From Membranipora membranacea (taxonomy: Eukaryota > Bryozoa > Gymnolaemata > Cheilostomatida > Membraniporidae): a stretch of 64,000 nt of DNA. Location of the stretch: NCBI GenBank assembly GCA_914767715.1, contig OU612065.1, positions 682,001 to 746,000 of the forward strand, given 5' to 3'. The position numbers and the translations under genes are program-made. The notes under the pieces are model-generated. The model did not search any database, was not told where the DNA came from, and saw nothing but the letters and a program-made list of their open reading frames with translations. Positions 13,901 to 24,426 of this stretch are shown piece by piece (position 1 is the stretch's first letter; every line of letters begins with the position of its first letter).

Positions 13901-16190
13901 ATGGATACCAGTCAAGCCATCGAAGATGAATCAACAAAACACACCAGCTCTCCCATGTCCTACAGACTGTCATCAAAAGTAAATTTCCCCATAATAAACA
14001 TAACATTGAGAGAGATCATTTTCCTAAAAATGTTACTTCAGTTTGATGAAATATATGAGCTAAAAAATCACAATACAAGGTCATTAGAAAAATCAAATGT
14101 TCACGATCACAGTTTATTTAATATCATATTACTTTTATAAATTATGTTTAATTGTAGACAGAACAAGTCTCACTGCTTATCAGACAGTAAATGCCAGTGG
14201 TGTACTGCAGGCCCAACCCCTGCTTGTTTACGCTCCTGTCCAAGACCTGCTCCTGACACCACAACCACATCCATAACCACTCCCACATCTCCCATCACTG
14301 TCATGAGTTCTCAATCTGTCAGTAAATCATCATCGCAAGGTGCAGGTTCATTGACTGCTACTCCATCAGGAGCTGGAGGTACGCCAGGAAAACCACCTCA
14401 CCTTGTAACTCAATCATCCGGGAAGAAAGGCAGTACTGTGCCAGTCGGATCATCGTTAGTACCTGGAGGAGCACCCACTAAACCAGCTGTGTCCAGCTCT
14501 CCTCAACAACCTCCAGCAGCTTCATCGGGAGGGGCCAGCACCCAGACCACGATTCCAGGGCCCCATCAACCTACTCAGTCAGGTACTCAACCCACTCATT
14601 CAGGAGCTCAAACGACGCAGGTTGGACCAAATACACCACAAGGTAATTCTGCAGGTAACAATCGTCCAAATTCATCACCGGGAAACCCTTCAGGTAACAC
14701 TTCTCCAAGTGGAAACAGAGGTACAACTAAACGGAATAGTTATGGAAATTCAGCTGCCACACAAAAACCTTTACGGGTATGTTAAAATCTACAAATCTAC
14801 AGTGGACAAACTGACATTCAATACAGCTACTGTGAACCTTCCATCATCTTTGTCATCTCCATATGAGGTGTTGATGTTGTCAGCAGTGTTTGTCATTGTG
14901 TGAATCCATCAACACATGCACCCAAATCCCTTCCGCTCACAGTCAAGTGATCACATTTCTGAGGCGGATGTACTAAATTAACCTGTCTTGGCTAAGTCCG
15001 CTGGTTCTTTAAGTTAAATTGTGAGTTTTGTTGTTCAGAGTTCTGAGCAGAATATTGATTGTATTTGAATGTAGGGATGTGAAGCGACAATGAATTTACA
15101 CCCAGTCACAGTCCTGATGAAGGAGATACAACCTGCACCCGTCTGTCAGATAGATTATGATAAGTTCTGTGCTAAGCACTGCTCACCGCCAGTAAGTGTA
15201 ATGTCACTGATCACCACCAGTAAGTGTAATGTCACTCCTCACCACCAGTAAGTGTAATGTCACGGATCACCACCGGTAAGTGTAACGTCACTGCTAACCA
15301 CCAGTTAGTGTAATGTCACTGCTCACCACCGGTAAGTACTTGGTGAAGCCAAGATACAGAGGTCATATCAACCATTTATATTCTGATATGATATATTTTA
15401 ATACTGGTTTAGTATGTGAACTTACCTGAGTGATTTATTTTTCTTTTAGCATTATCACTATTGTCGTTATGATTGGTTGTGTAACGACATTGCTGTCGGT
15501 GATTAGCTGCCATCTGTCTCAACTGGTAGACTAAGATACATAACAGTACATCCCTCAATATAAGCACAGAGCCCAAAATCGCTGTCTGCTGAATGATGTT
15601 ATACCTCTGCTCTACTACTAGCAGATGTTATTATTATTCTCATTGTTATCTCTCTTGTGATTATTATCATTATTATCATTGTTTAAAGGCTCCTGTGATA
15701 CAGACATGTAAGCAGACATCAGAGAAGGATGCTGATGATAATTACACAAAGCTTGCTGCCGGTCTCGGAGTACCCCTGGCAGCTTTAGCTGCTCTCTCGG
15801 CCATCGCACTGTTCGGTAAGATTTGATACCCATTTACCAACTTCTAATAATTTGTGTATCTCTGGTAGTTCTGCGTCTCTCTGTGGTTTGAAGTGCCTAA
15901 TGCCTAATTCTTTGAATATTTTGATTTTTGTTCACAAATTCTGCTGGTTTTTTTGCTTACTTTTGAGATGACTGTGTATTTTGTTTGTTATAGCTCTACT
16001 CAGAAAGAAATCCCCCATTCCACTGGAGACGCCTACAAAGATAAGGCCAGTAGAGCCGTTTGTACCAAATATTTACAGAGCTTCGATGGGCGATACCTCC
16101 CTTCCTACTGTGGGGAAAAGAGGGGCCACTTTGGATGATTGGAACAGTAATGGTCAGGCAATGTTTGGGCGTGTTTCTATAAGTGAATAA
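1928..16190 (+). CDS. CACHD1-like VWFA and Cache domain membrane protein (25 exons)
   Basis: Exons: 1928-2123, 5028-5208, 5446-5673, 6001-6172, 6404-6530, 6762-6832, 6982-7053, 7837-7944, 8230-8397, 8632-8791, 9085-9237, 10006-10154, 10373-10552, 10770-10901, 11127-11241, 11689-11974, 12199-12321, 12612-12735, 12888-13142, 13495-13573, 13897-13978, 14158-14776, 15075-15191, 15689-15815, 15994-16190. All phases agree and give 1406 residues. Order: signal peptide (1 to about 22); conserved N-terminal region; VWA domain (about 215-390) with MIDAS-like DESGT at 221-225 and FLTDGDPTD near 361; Cache-type region (about 495-570); Cys-rich stretch; Ser/Thr/Pro-rich mucin-like exon (about 1055-1260); one membrane helix (1321-1341); 64-residue tail ending ISE. 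Known of the family: alpha2delta-like modulators of voltage-gated calcium channels. The transmembrane tail favours CACHD1 over GPI-anchored alpha2delta. Human CACHD1 is about 1270 residues; the mucin-like exon explains much of the excess. Tandem repeats follow exons 19 and 23. Confidence 0.85.
2483..2600. repeat. 30-bp tandem array, about 4 copies
   Basis: Four adjacent copies of a 30-bp unit containing ATACCTGACTGACGTTCTGT or a one-base variant lie in intron 1 of the CACHD1-like gene. The last copy has diverged (GACTTTCTT). Confidence 0.85.
3977..4484. mobile_element. Foldback/MITE-like element with long inverted arms
   Basis: The left arm (about 3977-4145) begins AGACAGTTTCCTGAGCTC. The right arm (about 4310-4484), read on the other strand, begins AGACAGTTTTCTGAGCTC, and both continue through matching GGAGTTGTCCTCTCTCCAG and CGCATAGGAAAAAC stretches. 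The centre is about 165 bp with no ORF. Long imperfect terminal inverted repeats without a coding core fit a non-autonomous DNA transposon. I see no clear target duplication. Confidence 0.75.
12346..12442. repeat. Perfect 43-bp inverted repeat with G-run loop
   Basis: Bases 12346-12388 and 12400-12442 are exact reverse complements over all 43 positions. An 11-nt loop (GATTGGGGGGG) separates them. It lies in the intron 3' of exon 17 of the CACHD1-like gene, about 25 nt past the donor. Confidence 0.95.
13139..13229 (+). repeat. 31-bp tandem repeat carrying three copies of a 5' splice site
   Basis: Three copies with period 31 start at 13140, 13171 and 13202. Each carries CAG|GTAACT followed by CGATCTACCTC. 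The first GT is the donor of exon 19 of the CACHD1-like gene, so the exon/intron boundary itself is triplicated. The unit is not a multiple of three, so use of a downstream copy would shift the frame. Confidence 0.9.
15183..15340 (+). repeat. 28-bp tandem repeat carrying six copies of a 5' splice site
   Basis: Boundary copies lie at 15191, 15219, 15247, 15275, 15303 and 15331, with a period of exactly 28. The unit spans the last bases of exon 23 (CACCRCCA or CACCACCG) and the donor GTAAGTG. Five copies keep GTAAGT; the fifth is GTTAGT. Use of the first copy keeps the reading frame of the CACHD1-like gene. Confidence 0.9.
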
Positions 16191-16192
16191 AC
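16187..16192 (+). terminator. AATAAA overlapping the stop codon of the CACHD1-like gene
   Basis: The stop codon TAA of the last exon lies inside AATAAA. A second AATAAA lies about 150 bp downstream (near 16340) and could equally be used. Which one is functional cannot be told from sequence. Confidence 0.4.
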
Positions 16193-16628
16193 TCAGGTTA
16201 TATCATATGAGATTATATTTAACTACCTGATCAATCTTACTTTATTTTTATATATCAGCATTTATGACTTCATTTTATTGCAAAAAACAAAACCAAAACG
16301 GTGAAGTTTTACAAGTGTGATGATGAATGAATTAATATATTAATAAACTTGGAAGGGCTACTGAACCATCAAATTTTGTTTGAAACATTACTATTTTTCT
16401 TTATCTCTGAGATTATAATAAATAGAAGTAGCAGCAGTTATAACTGATGAGTATTTACAATATTATCCTCACTATTATTCACGGGTTTATACCATAGATA
16501 TGAAGCGTGCAAAATACATTAGATTACGCAAAACGCAAAACTCATTATCAGTTTCGGGCTTCATGCACACACTTACTATAAGTAAATATGTCAGGTAGCA
16601 CATCGAGAGTGACTGCTAAGAGGATAGA
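16191..16628. other. Convergent intergenic gap, 3' ends of two genes
   Basis: This gap separates the ends of the CACHD1-like gene (+) and the Reeler gene (-). It is AT-rich, with AATAAA on the plus strand and TTTATT (AATAAA on the minus strand) near 16240. It should hold both 3'UTRs. I see no further gene. Confidence 0.6.
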
Positions 16629-18404
16629 TCAGATTTGACATCTTGTGTCTGTTTTATAGTTACATGTACAGGCTCCGTAATCAAACTTAGAGGTTCCTCT
16701 GCACTGTCTCACATAGGTCTGATCTAGCTCCGTAAATCTCTGTATATAGTCCTTACATCGAGTAAACGGCACTATCGCATATCTGTAAATTATCATAACA
16801 GTCTCTTATCATCTTCAAAATACACTCATTCAAGTCGGCAGCAGCGGGTTTTGTGACAGAATATGTCAATTTCAGTTGTTCTCAAATTTTGTGATTTGTA
16901 ATATTTAGTTATTTTTGGTGAATGTAAGAAAATATACTTGGTGGTTCTGGGGTCTTAAACAATCAATCTAGTACACCCTGCTAGTGAGTCTATACACATA
17001 GCACCGGTGACCGGTCACCAGTCACGCCAATACCATCTAATTGAACTAGATAACTATTAGGGTTGTTTGTCAGTAATCTAATGACATACCTTCCACCAGC
17101 CCGACCTTGACCCTGACACCAGTTAGTTACAGGATAGCTGTTAACTAATCTCACCGTCTGTGCATTGATATCATATCCAGTAAAGGGAACCTCATAATCT
17201 GTCCAATATATGCGCTGGCTCTGTACAAGAGTCATTCTGAAACATAAACGATGTATCAAATCCAGCCAAGCTCGGACAGTGGAGTAGGGTGCTGACTCTG
17301 TATATCATATCATAGGCACACATATCTCCTGTTTTAATGTTCTGTTTAACCTTGTTTGACCTGTACACTGATGAAAGTTCAATATACCCAATACATTGTA
17401 TATTATTGGATTAACACTTTTATATCCCTACTCTGTCAACACAACTCTGCTACATGCAACTATTACATGTACACAACACCAAAGCTTTATTGGCATTTAT
17501 TCTTTGTTGTTGTTGTTGTTTTCTTGTTCAATGTTTCCATGCTTTCAAACACGGGAGTAAAGTTTGAAAATCTTAGATTCTGTGAATAAACTCATGACAT
17601 TACATGTCTCATCTGCATCAAAACTCAAACCTATACGGTGTAAGCTCTGTTATGATTTTGGACTGATCTCTGTAGCTGGGCGATCTTTCTCTAAATAAAG
17701 AGGACCATGATAGCAAGATTTGAATAAGATGCGTGTTAAATTTATGGACTAATACCTGAGGTAATATTGGGTGCTGCCAGTCATTCCTGCACCAGCTAAC
17801 CACGTTAGAGTCAGCTCTCTTTTCTCCTGTGAGTTAACATGAGTCACTACGGGGGGAGATGTCTGAGGGCCACATACACCCTTAACTTGAGTGCCCACAT
17901 AGAACCAGCCGCTGTGCCTTCCGAAAGAGTCTGTGACTTTTATCATGAAGCCCTTGATAGAACTGCCATCCGGACTGTTTATGGTGACTGAGAAAACACT
18001 TCATAATTAAACTAAGCAACCTGCATGTGTATGAAGTTCAAAGTTTTATCAATATCTAGGAAACGAGGTACTCGGCGGCCAAAATGGAATAAACACACAA
18101 AAATTTACAGATTACAAATTGTTCAGTTTCTGACTACCTGCTAAACTGATTTTGTTATATAGATTTATGCTGGACTCCTGTCAGACAACATTTCAGACCG
18201 TGGACACTTACTGGAGAAGTTACCGCTGCTGAGAGCTGTGATGCCGACCGTGTACGGGAATGTGGATATGGAATGAGGCTTTGCACCGTGTAACACTTCT
18301 GATGGTGTGAGTGATGAGCAGGCGCTCTGTGGGGCACCTGAGCTGTATCCACATACACCTATTATATAACTGAAGAGAATCAGAGTCAGCGTTATAAACC
18401 TCAT
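16629..18404 (-). CDS. Secreted Reeler-domain protein (4 exons)
   Basis: Minus-strand exons, in order: 18404-18212, 17987-17756, 17236-17090, 16782-16629. Phases agree and give 241 residues. The start at 18404 is chosen because it opens a clean signal peptide (about residues 1-19, MRFITLTLILFSYIIGVCG). The mature N-terminus has the Reeler hallmark SGAPQSACSSLTP, then PYTVGI. Exon 2 continues the fold (SIKGFMIKVTDS, GWFYVGTQV, CGPQTSPPVVTHVN, LTLTWLAG). The last two exons add about 100 residues with paired cysteines (NWCQGQGRAGGR, CTCNYKTDTRCQI). Known of the family: Reeler domains occur in reelin, ferric-chelate reductase 1-like proteins and short secreted insect defence-type proteins. No membrane helix or DOMON module is visible, so this resembles the short secreted class. 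The role of the C-terminal part is unknown. Confidence 0.78.
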
Positions 18405-21400
18405 CCTGCAGCAGCCTAAGTAGAACAGCACACTGTCACGCTGTCTCACTGTCACACACAGATTACGGCACCTCAGCTAGAGAATGACATGTGCAAACTG
18501 TAACTCCTGTACAGAGGTGAATATTCTACTCTTGATCTTTTCTCCTCTCCCTCTCAGGGGAATTTGCACAATATTTATAACCCCCCCCCCCCCCCCAACA
18601 CTTGTAAGGGCAGTATTAGTTTTTAATTCAGCTGATGATGATATTAATGTTTATCACAAGGTAAAAATACAGAATATAATAGAACTTAAAAAATGATAAG
18701 CTGCTGTCAAAAGGCAACATAAAAATTTAAAAAGAGTTTGGCATGTTTCTGAGTGTTGGTTTTAACAAGCGTTTTAGCAGGTCTAAAAATAGTGTGAAAA
18801 TCTTCATTTCTTTAAAACTCTGGATTAGCTTGATTGCTTGCAATTCTCATAAAATGTCGAACACATAAATCATTTGAAAACTCTTTGATTAACGGTAAAT
18901 CTAGCTTGACAATACTCAAAGCCAGAGACAAATACTATACTAGTGGTTATCAGTATCTGAGATCGCACTAGTCGAAAGTTGGAGCAGCAGAACATTCATA
19001 CCTTAACCTGGCAACCAGGTAAAAGAAAAGTTCTCTTTTCATATTTACTAGTCATAATTCTGATTACTAAAAGTCAATTGGTCATCAACAAAAACACCTA
19101 AAATTTAACACAGTTGGTAGGTCAGATACTCAAATCAACGTGGAAAAATATTTCATCATTGTACTTGTAGCGGTAGTTAATTAATATATCCATGACTTCA
19201 GTTTCGTTGATTTAAAAGCCTAACAGCCCGATCATTTTTGACACTCACGGGACTGATATATTGACTGTTGCTACGTGATTCCAAGGGTAAAACATAGTGA
19301 CATATGCATGTTTGACACAATTTAAATTCTATAACTAGGTCATTTACATAAAACAACCATAGAATTGGTCCTACCTTTGATCATTGCACTTACAGAAACC
19401 TTTACACAATCTGAAAAGGCTTCACTGACCTTCACACATTGCTTTGTCTAGCACAAAAAGTTTTTTTATAAATTGTTAGGTTTATTATTATAATGATTAT
19501 TATACACTTTTTATTTGACAATATCATCCCAGTCCGATGTAATGTAACATAACGTGCCAACAAAATTACGGCAAATGATGGGTGAAAATAAAAGGAAGAG
19601 ATGTAATATAAATATAATATAATGTTCAACCAAATAGATCTGTATCTAATTTACATAAAACGGTAGGCTGAAGATGGTCGAAAACCTTAGAATAATCTAA
19701 GTATAACCTTAGCTACCAAGTTGAACCTGCTTTGAATCTGAATGATCTAAGCCTAAAGTACAATAACCTAAAAATTCATTTATGTATATACAATATTTTA
19801 TTTGGTGGCCATAATCAGCCTGGACAGATGTAATTTAAAGCAATAATGGTAGATGATATATAATATGTTTTATCTCTTTGCTGGTTTTCAGGATTGCCTC
19901 CCCATTGAGTCAATCCTTTGTGCAATAAAGGGCAAATCAAGGCAGCGAAAGTCCTACTTACTTGGTCCTACATTTATGATGTAAACATTCATCAATCAAT
20001 CATTCACAATTCTCTGACATAAATAATCAAAGAGCAGAGATGAAAAAATCAGGTATGAGAATCTTTTGAGAAATCAATTAAAAATAACTTTGACTCTATA
20101 ATGTCAAAAACATTGAAGATTGGTATTGATGTCATAAGAATTCATCATCTGATTGTATTAAGTCTAGTCTAGGTACCTGTAAAGATAGCTGATAAGATAA
20201 CAATAATGATTTTATGTTTAGTCTGAGTGAAGTTTTATTTCAATTGTTAGATGTAATTTGGTAGATTATATCTATCAATGAGTTCGTCAGAGTTGTCATA
20301 GCATAATAAAATGACATTCACTAATCCTTAAAACTGCTAAATCTGGCATTTTGGAAACAATGGAGTGGCATAGTGCTGGCTGCTTGGAGCGCGTGTTGGG
20401 GGAGTCTTCGGACAATGGTGGGAGTTCGTTTGATCTTGGTTTCGGTGCCCTCTTGCTATCGTGCGATTGGTCTAGAGAACTGGTCAGCCTGGTGTCCCTA
20501 TTGTTATGTTGCCCAACTCTGAACTCGGTGTTTAGGGTCAATTCGGTCCTCTGTCAGTTACCGATTGAGTGCCAGAGGAGAATCATGTAATATATTATTT
20601 CTCCCTGCGTACATATTTAAATACTATTATTTACATTTTCTCATTGAGTTACAATTTTCCAAGTCATAATCAAGAACGTACCATCATAAGAAAGCACACA
20701 CTTGGAAGGAGCTAAAGGTATGATATTTTCCTTTTATTACCATATTTTTACACAAACTCTTGGTAAACACTCCTTTGCAGCATTTCTTTCTGTATTTGCA
20801 TACTTCGCATATACATGTATGCTTGTATTTTATATATTAATTCAAGCTAATTAACTCTAGAGCCTTACCATTGTTTTTTATAACATCTTTTCAGACTTTA
20901 CGGTGAAATAGTACGACAAGATATTGCGTAGAATTAATAAAAGATTATCTACAAGATTATATCAGTACCATCAGTCATCAGTAAACCTACCACTCTCAGC
21001 TGCAAGCGCAGTAAATGGCATTACATTATCAACATTCCTGTCTTTTGTGTATCGATGGAATTGTCAAAGACACTGGTTTTGTTGATGGCTGCTCTGTTGG
21101 TTTGTATGTTACCTCTCTTGATTTGCTACCCAGTAATTGATGCAGCTGTTTTGTGGTTTTGACCTCAGCACCATTTCGTTTATTTAGATACAAACCTGGA
21201 AACAGATCGATATTGGTGCGTACGGCGCATTGGGGGATACATTGGTGCTCTTACAACACTCAGATTTTCAGCTAGAAACCATGTGTTGAGCACTGTTTCT
21301 GAAGAGTTCAAAAGCATTCAGCTCTGTCTTTCTTATAATAGTTGAGAATCGCATACCCGTCGTTGAAAATTATTTTAGTTGTTAGTCAGTGATATGTCCA

Positions 21401-22042
21401 GCATTTACTACGCCAAACCTATCGCAAAAAATATCCTTCTATCAACCTTCTGTCAGCAAAAACTATCCTCCTGTCATCCTTCTGTCAGCTGTGTTAAACT
21501 GTTTGGGTAATTACCTCCTCTGTGAAGGTTAGATTTATTACTGAAGCCACCTCTGAGTTATGAGTCTATATGTCTAGCTATAATGGTTCATATGTGGTCA
21601 TATATTAAAACATGACCTATTCACAATCATAAGCAGTCTTCTGGAGACTAATTTACAATTATTAATAACAACATACTTTCATGAGGTTTTACAAAATTTC
21701 CATTGTGCCATAACAAGAGCTGCTCATATTAATAATCACTGACTATTGTTATTTTGCAGTGGTGTTACAGAAAAGCTTAGTAACATGCTGATACACTGTG
21801 TTTAATCATTCCTCAGCTCATACAGTACAAGATACAATTTAACTGCTACCAAGATATGTTAAACTCATAGAGGACGGCAGAGCACTTGTGTGGAGTAACT
21901 GCCAAACTAACAGCTATTTGGAGGCCATGATAGGAAGAACCAAGGAGTAAAAACACTACTGGAATAACTTCTACAGAACATGAGTAACGATTATCAGCAG
22001 AGGAGTTATTTTATTCAGGTTCAGATCTTGTGCTGCTAGTTT
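18405..22042. other. Gene-poor intergenic region
   Basis: AT-rich DNA with no supported spliced gene. It contains a poly-C run near 18584-18598 and a GC-richer open stretch at 20296-20590. The first few hundred bases should hold the Reeler promoter. The last few hundred should hold the promoter of the 22 kb gene. Confidence 0.5.
20296..20590. other. Orphan GC-richer open stretch, open on both strands
   Basis: About 80 codons are open on both strands in a patch clearly richer in GC than its flanks. The minus-strand reading is polar and Ser/Pro/Arg-rich. The plus-strand reading is Leu/Ser-rich. I recognise neither product and see no convincing splice sites. It could be a transposon fragment or an isolated exon. 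Confidence 0.25.
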
Positions 22043-23537
22043 ATGTCTGGAAGCAGTGAGGATACTATGGCATATCTCCATTGTATACCACCAGTTGACG
22101 ACACATTCGTCGATAAAACTCCACAAGGTAACTTTTCTTTCAGATCAGTAATCTGTACAAATATGACCATATTCCCTGCTGCTGTTTTGTCGGCTCAATG
22201 TAGGGGGGGGGGGCTGGATAGCCTTATCTCAGACAAGGCTGGAGGAGGTAGAAATATCTTGGTTGCTACAGCTAGGCTCGCCTTTATGAGATTTCTATAT
22301 GTTGAAGTAGGGAAAATATGATAGTGATTATTTAATTTCTCAAATGTAGATAATAATAAACAATAAATAGTAGTAAAGGTAGGGGATCTATAATCAATGA
22401 ACTGAACCTCTTTAGTTTAGTTCATTGCTATAATGTACCGATTGTACCGAAATTTAGCAGAATAATATTACGGATTTGTCTTAGGAACACAAAAATATGC
22501 TCACAAGCGACAAATCATCCACCCTTATTCCACTCTGTTTAGGTTTAGGTGTAAGCTCAACCAAGTCTGTCTTGACAGAATCAGCAGATCACAGTCAATT
22601 TTTGATCGGGCCAACTGCTTTGAATGTTAAAGCATAAACTTTACCCTATCCCATCCTGATTCCCCATATGATCTACTATCTAACAGAGATTGTTTGCACT
22701 GCAGGTATACGAAGCCTGAGTGGGAGTAGAAATAGGCAGTCACCATCTGTATCAACAGTTGAGTTAAATATTCATGGGAAGGCGCGACAAGCAAAAGTAT
22801 CAGGAGTGATAAACAAGCGTACAGGCTTCACTCCCTCCGATACAGGCAAGCTGAGGAAAGGCAAAACTAGTTCATCTACTGATGAGTATAGTCGACCTAG
22901 TACTGACGTAAGTCATTTATACTTGGTGGGCAACAATATATACCTGCGGCATGATGAACGATGCCACTTGCCTAATTAATAATACTCAACAGTTCATGGT
23001 CATGATCAGATCATAGTGATGAGCAAGGAGTTTTCCACTCATTTTTATGAGGAGACAACTTTAGTACTTGATTATGTGAAAGATTATTGAGATTGTGTCA
23101 GTTGAAAGATAACTATCGATCCTATTAGTAAGAACATTAATTATTTGTATCTCTCCTAACCTCTGATTGGCCGCTGTGCTCATGTGTAACTTTGTATGCA
23201 GAATTTACTGGTTTGTATGTCAAATTTTCTCTTTTGTTGTCAGATGCCATCCTACACATCCAGAGGTAGTGGCAGACCTAAAAATCCCAAAATGAACTAT
23301 AGTAAGGAATATAAGCCGACATTACCTAAGTACTGCTTCAGCGCGAGTACATATCAGAGCGTACTGACTGACTCTAGTAATCTGTGTGAGGATATAGCTC
23401 AGCTGCCTCCTCCTCGACACACACTCATGACCAGAGAACTTCCTTATGTGTACAGATTCAAAATACAACAAGGAATCAGCTCTCTCAACAATATGATCCC
23501 TACTAGAAGAATGAGATCAAGTAGCCATATATGGTAG
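22043..23537 (+). CDS. Unrecognised basic 193-residue protein (3 exons)
   Basis: Exons 22043-22127, 22705-22907 and 23244-23537 join in phase (1, then 0) and give 193 residues and a stop. The start ATG opens MSGSSEDTMAYLHCIPP. No signal peptide, membrane helix or known domain is visible. The protein is Ser-, Lys- and Arg-rich (SGSRNRQSPS, INKRTGF, GKLRKGKTSSS). It carries PKNPKMNYSKEYKPTLPKY and a Pro-rich QLPPPRHT, and ends RRMRSSSHIW. Sharp donors (AAG|GTAACT, GAC|GTAAGT) and acceptors preceded by pyrimidines support a real gene. AATAAA at 23921 could be its poly(A) signal. I do not recognise it. The composition would suit a nucleic-acid- or microtubule-associated protein, but that is a guess. 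Confidence 0.6.
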
Positions 23538-24426
23538 CCTAGTGGTGTCACACTTTCGGGCTCTCTAACATGGCAATCAGTTGTGCAAGATAACATTAAG
23601 TATAGCTTGCAGGCTAGCTGAATCATGTGTAAGCAGTGATTCAATACTACTGGGACAGGACAATAAGTAAAAAAATGTGCTCCACTAACATTTACACTGC
23701 AAAGCATCGGCCACTTGGTATATCCCTCACGATAGACCTTAATTTCCAATGATTGAGTCATACAGCTAGCGAAAGATGACAATAATTATCGCCTACAGTT
23801 ATCACGATATATCATTAGCGTACACGTGACACAGACATAAACTCAAGCTTTAACTGTAATACTAAAGCTCTCATTGTGTTGTTTTTATTTCAATAACGAT
23901 TGCTGTCATACTCATAAAATAATAAAACCATTGATTATTGTGATTAAAATGCATTATGAGGATGTCTTGGACACAACAAAACAAATTAAATATTTTAGCC
24001 GCATCATATTGTTTACGGAGAAAGTCTTTACTTACTATATATCTCATTCTCCATACTTAAAATTACGGTACAGGCTACTGGCATCTATTTTTTACACTGA
24101 TTTACATAAATATTGCACAGGAAGGTTAATACAAAATACGAATACTCATTATGATAGTATAAATTATAGTATATATTCACAATATTGCCTACTCTCTGAA
24201 TTCCTCATTTTTCAATAATGTATGAATAATCAATCACTACTCGCCCTAGCACTTCAAAGCTTAGTCAAGTACCATAACGTGACATAAGCTTCATGAGCTA
24301 GCTACCCACCCATTACTACAAGTGAATAAAGTATCCATGTGGGATTTATCTAATGAATACATTCATGTAGTTTGGGTCATGGCTGTATGACAGCAGTGAT
24401 TGTGGCAGTAGTTATAAGATGCTGTA
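23538..24426. other. Intergenic gap between convergent genes
   Basis: 3' flanks of the unrecognised + strand gene and of SNAP29 (-). AT-rich, with AATAAA on the plus strand at 23921. ORFs here lack splice or family support. Confidence 0.5.
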
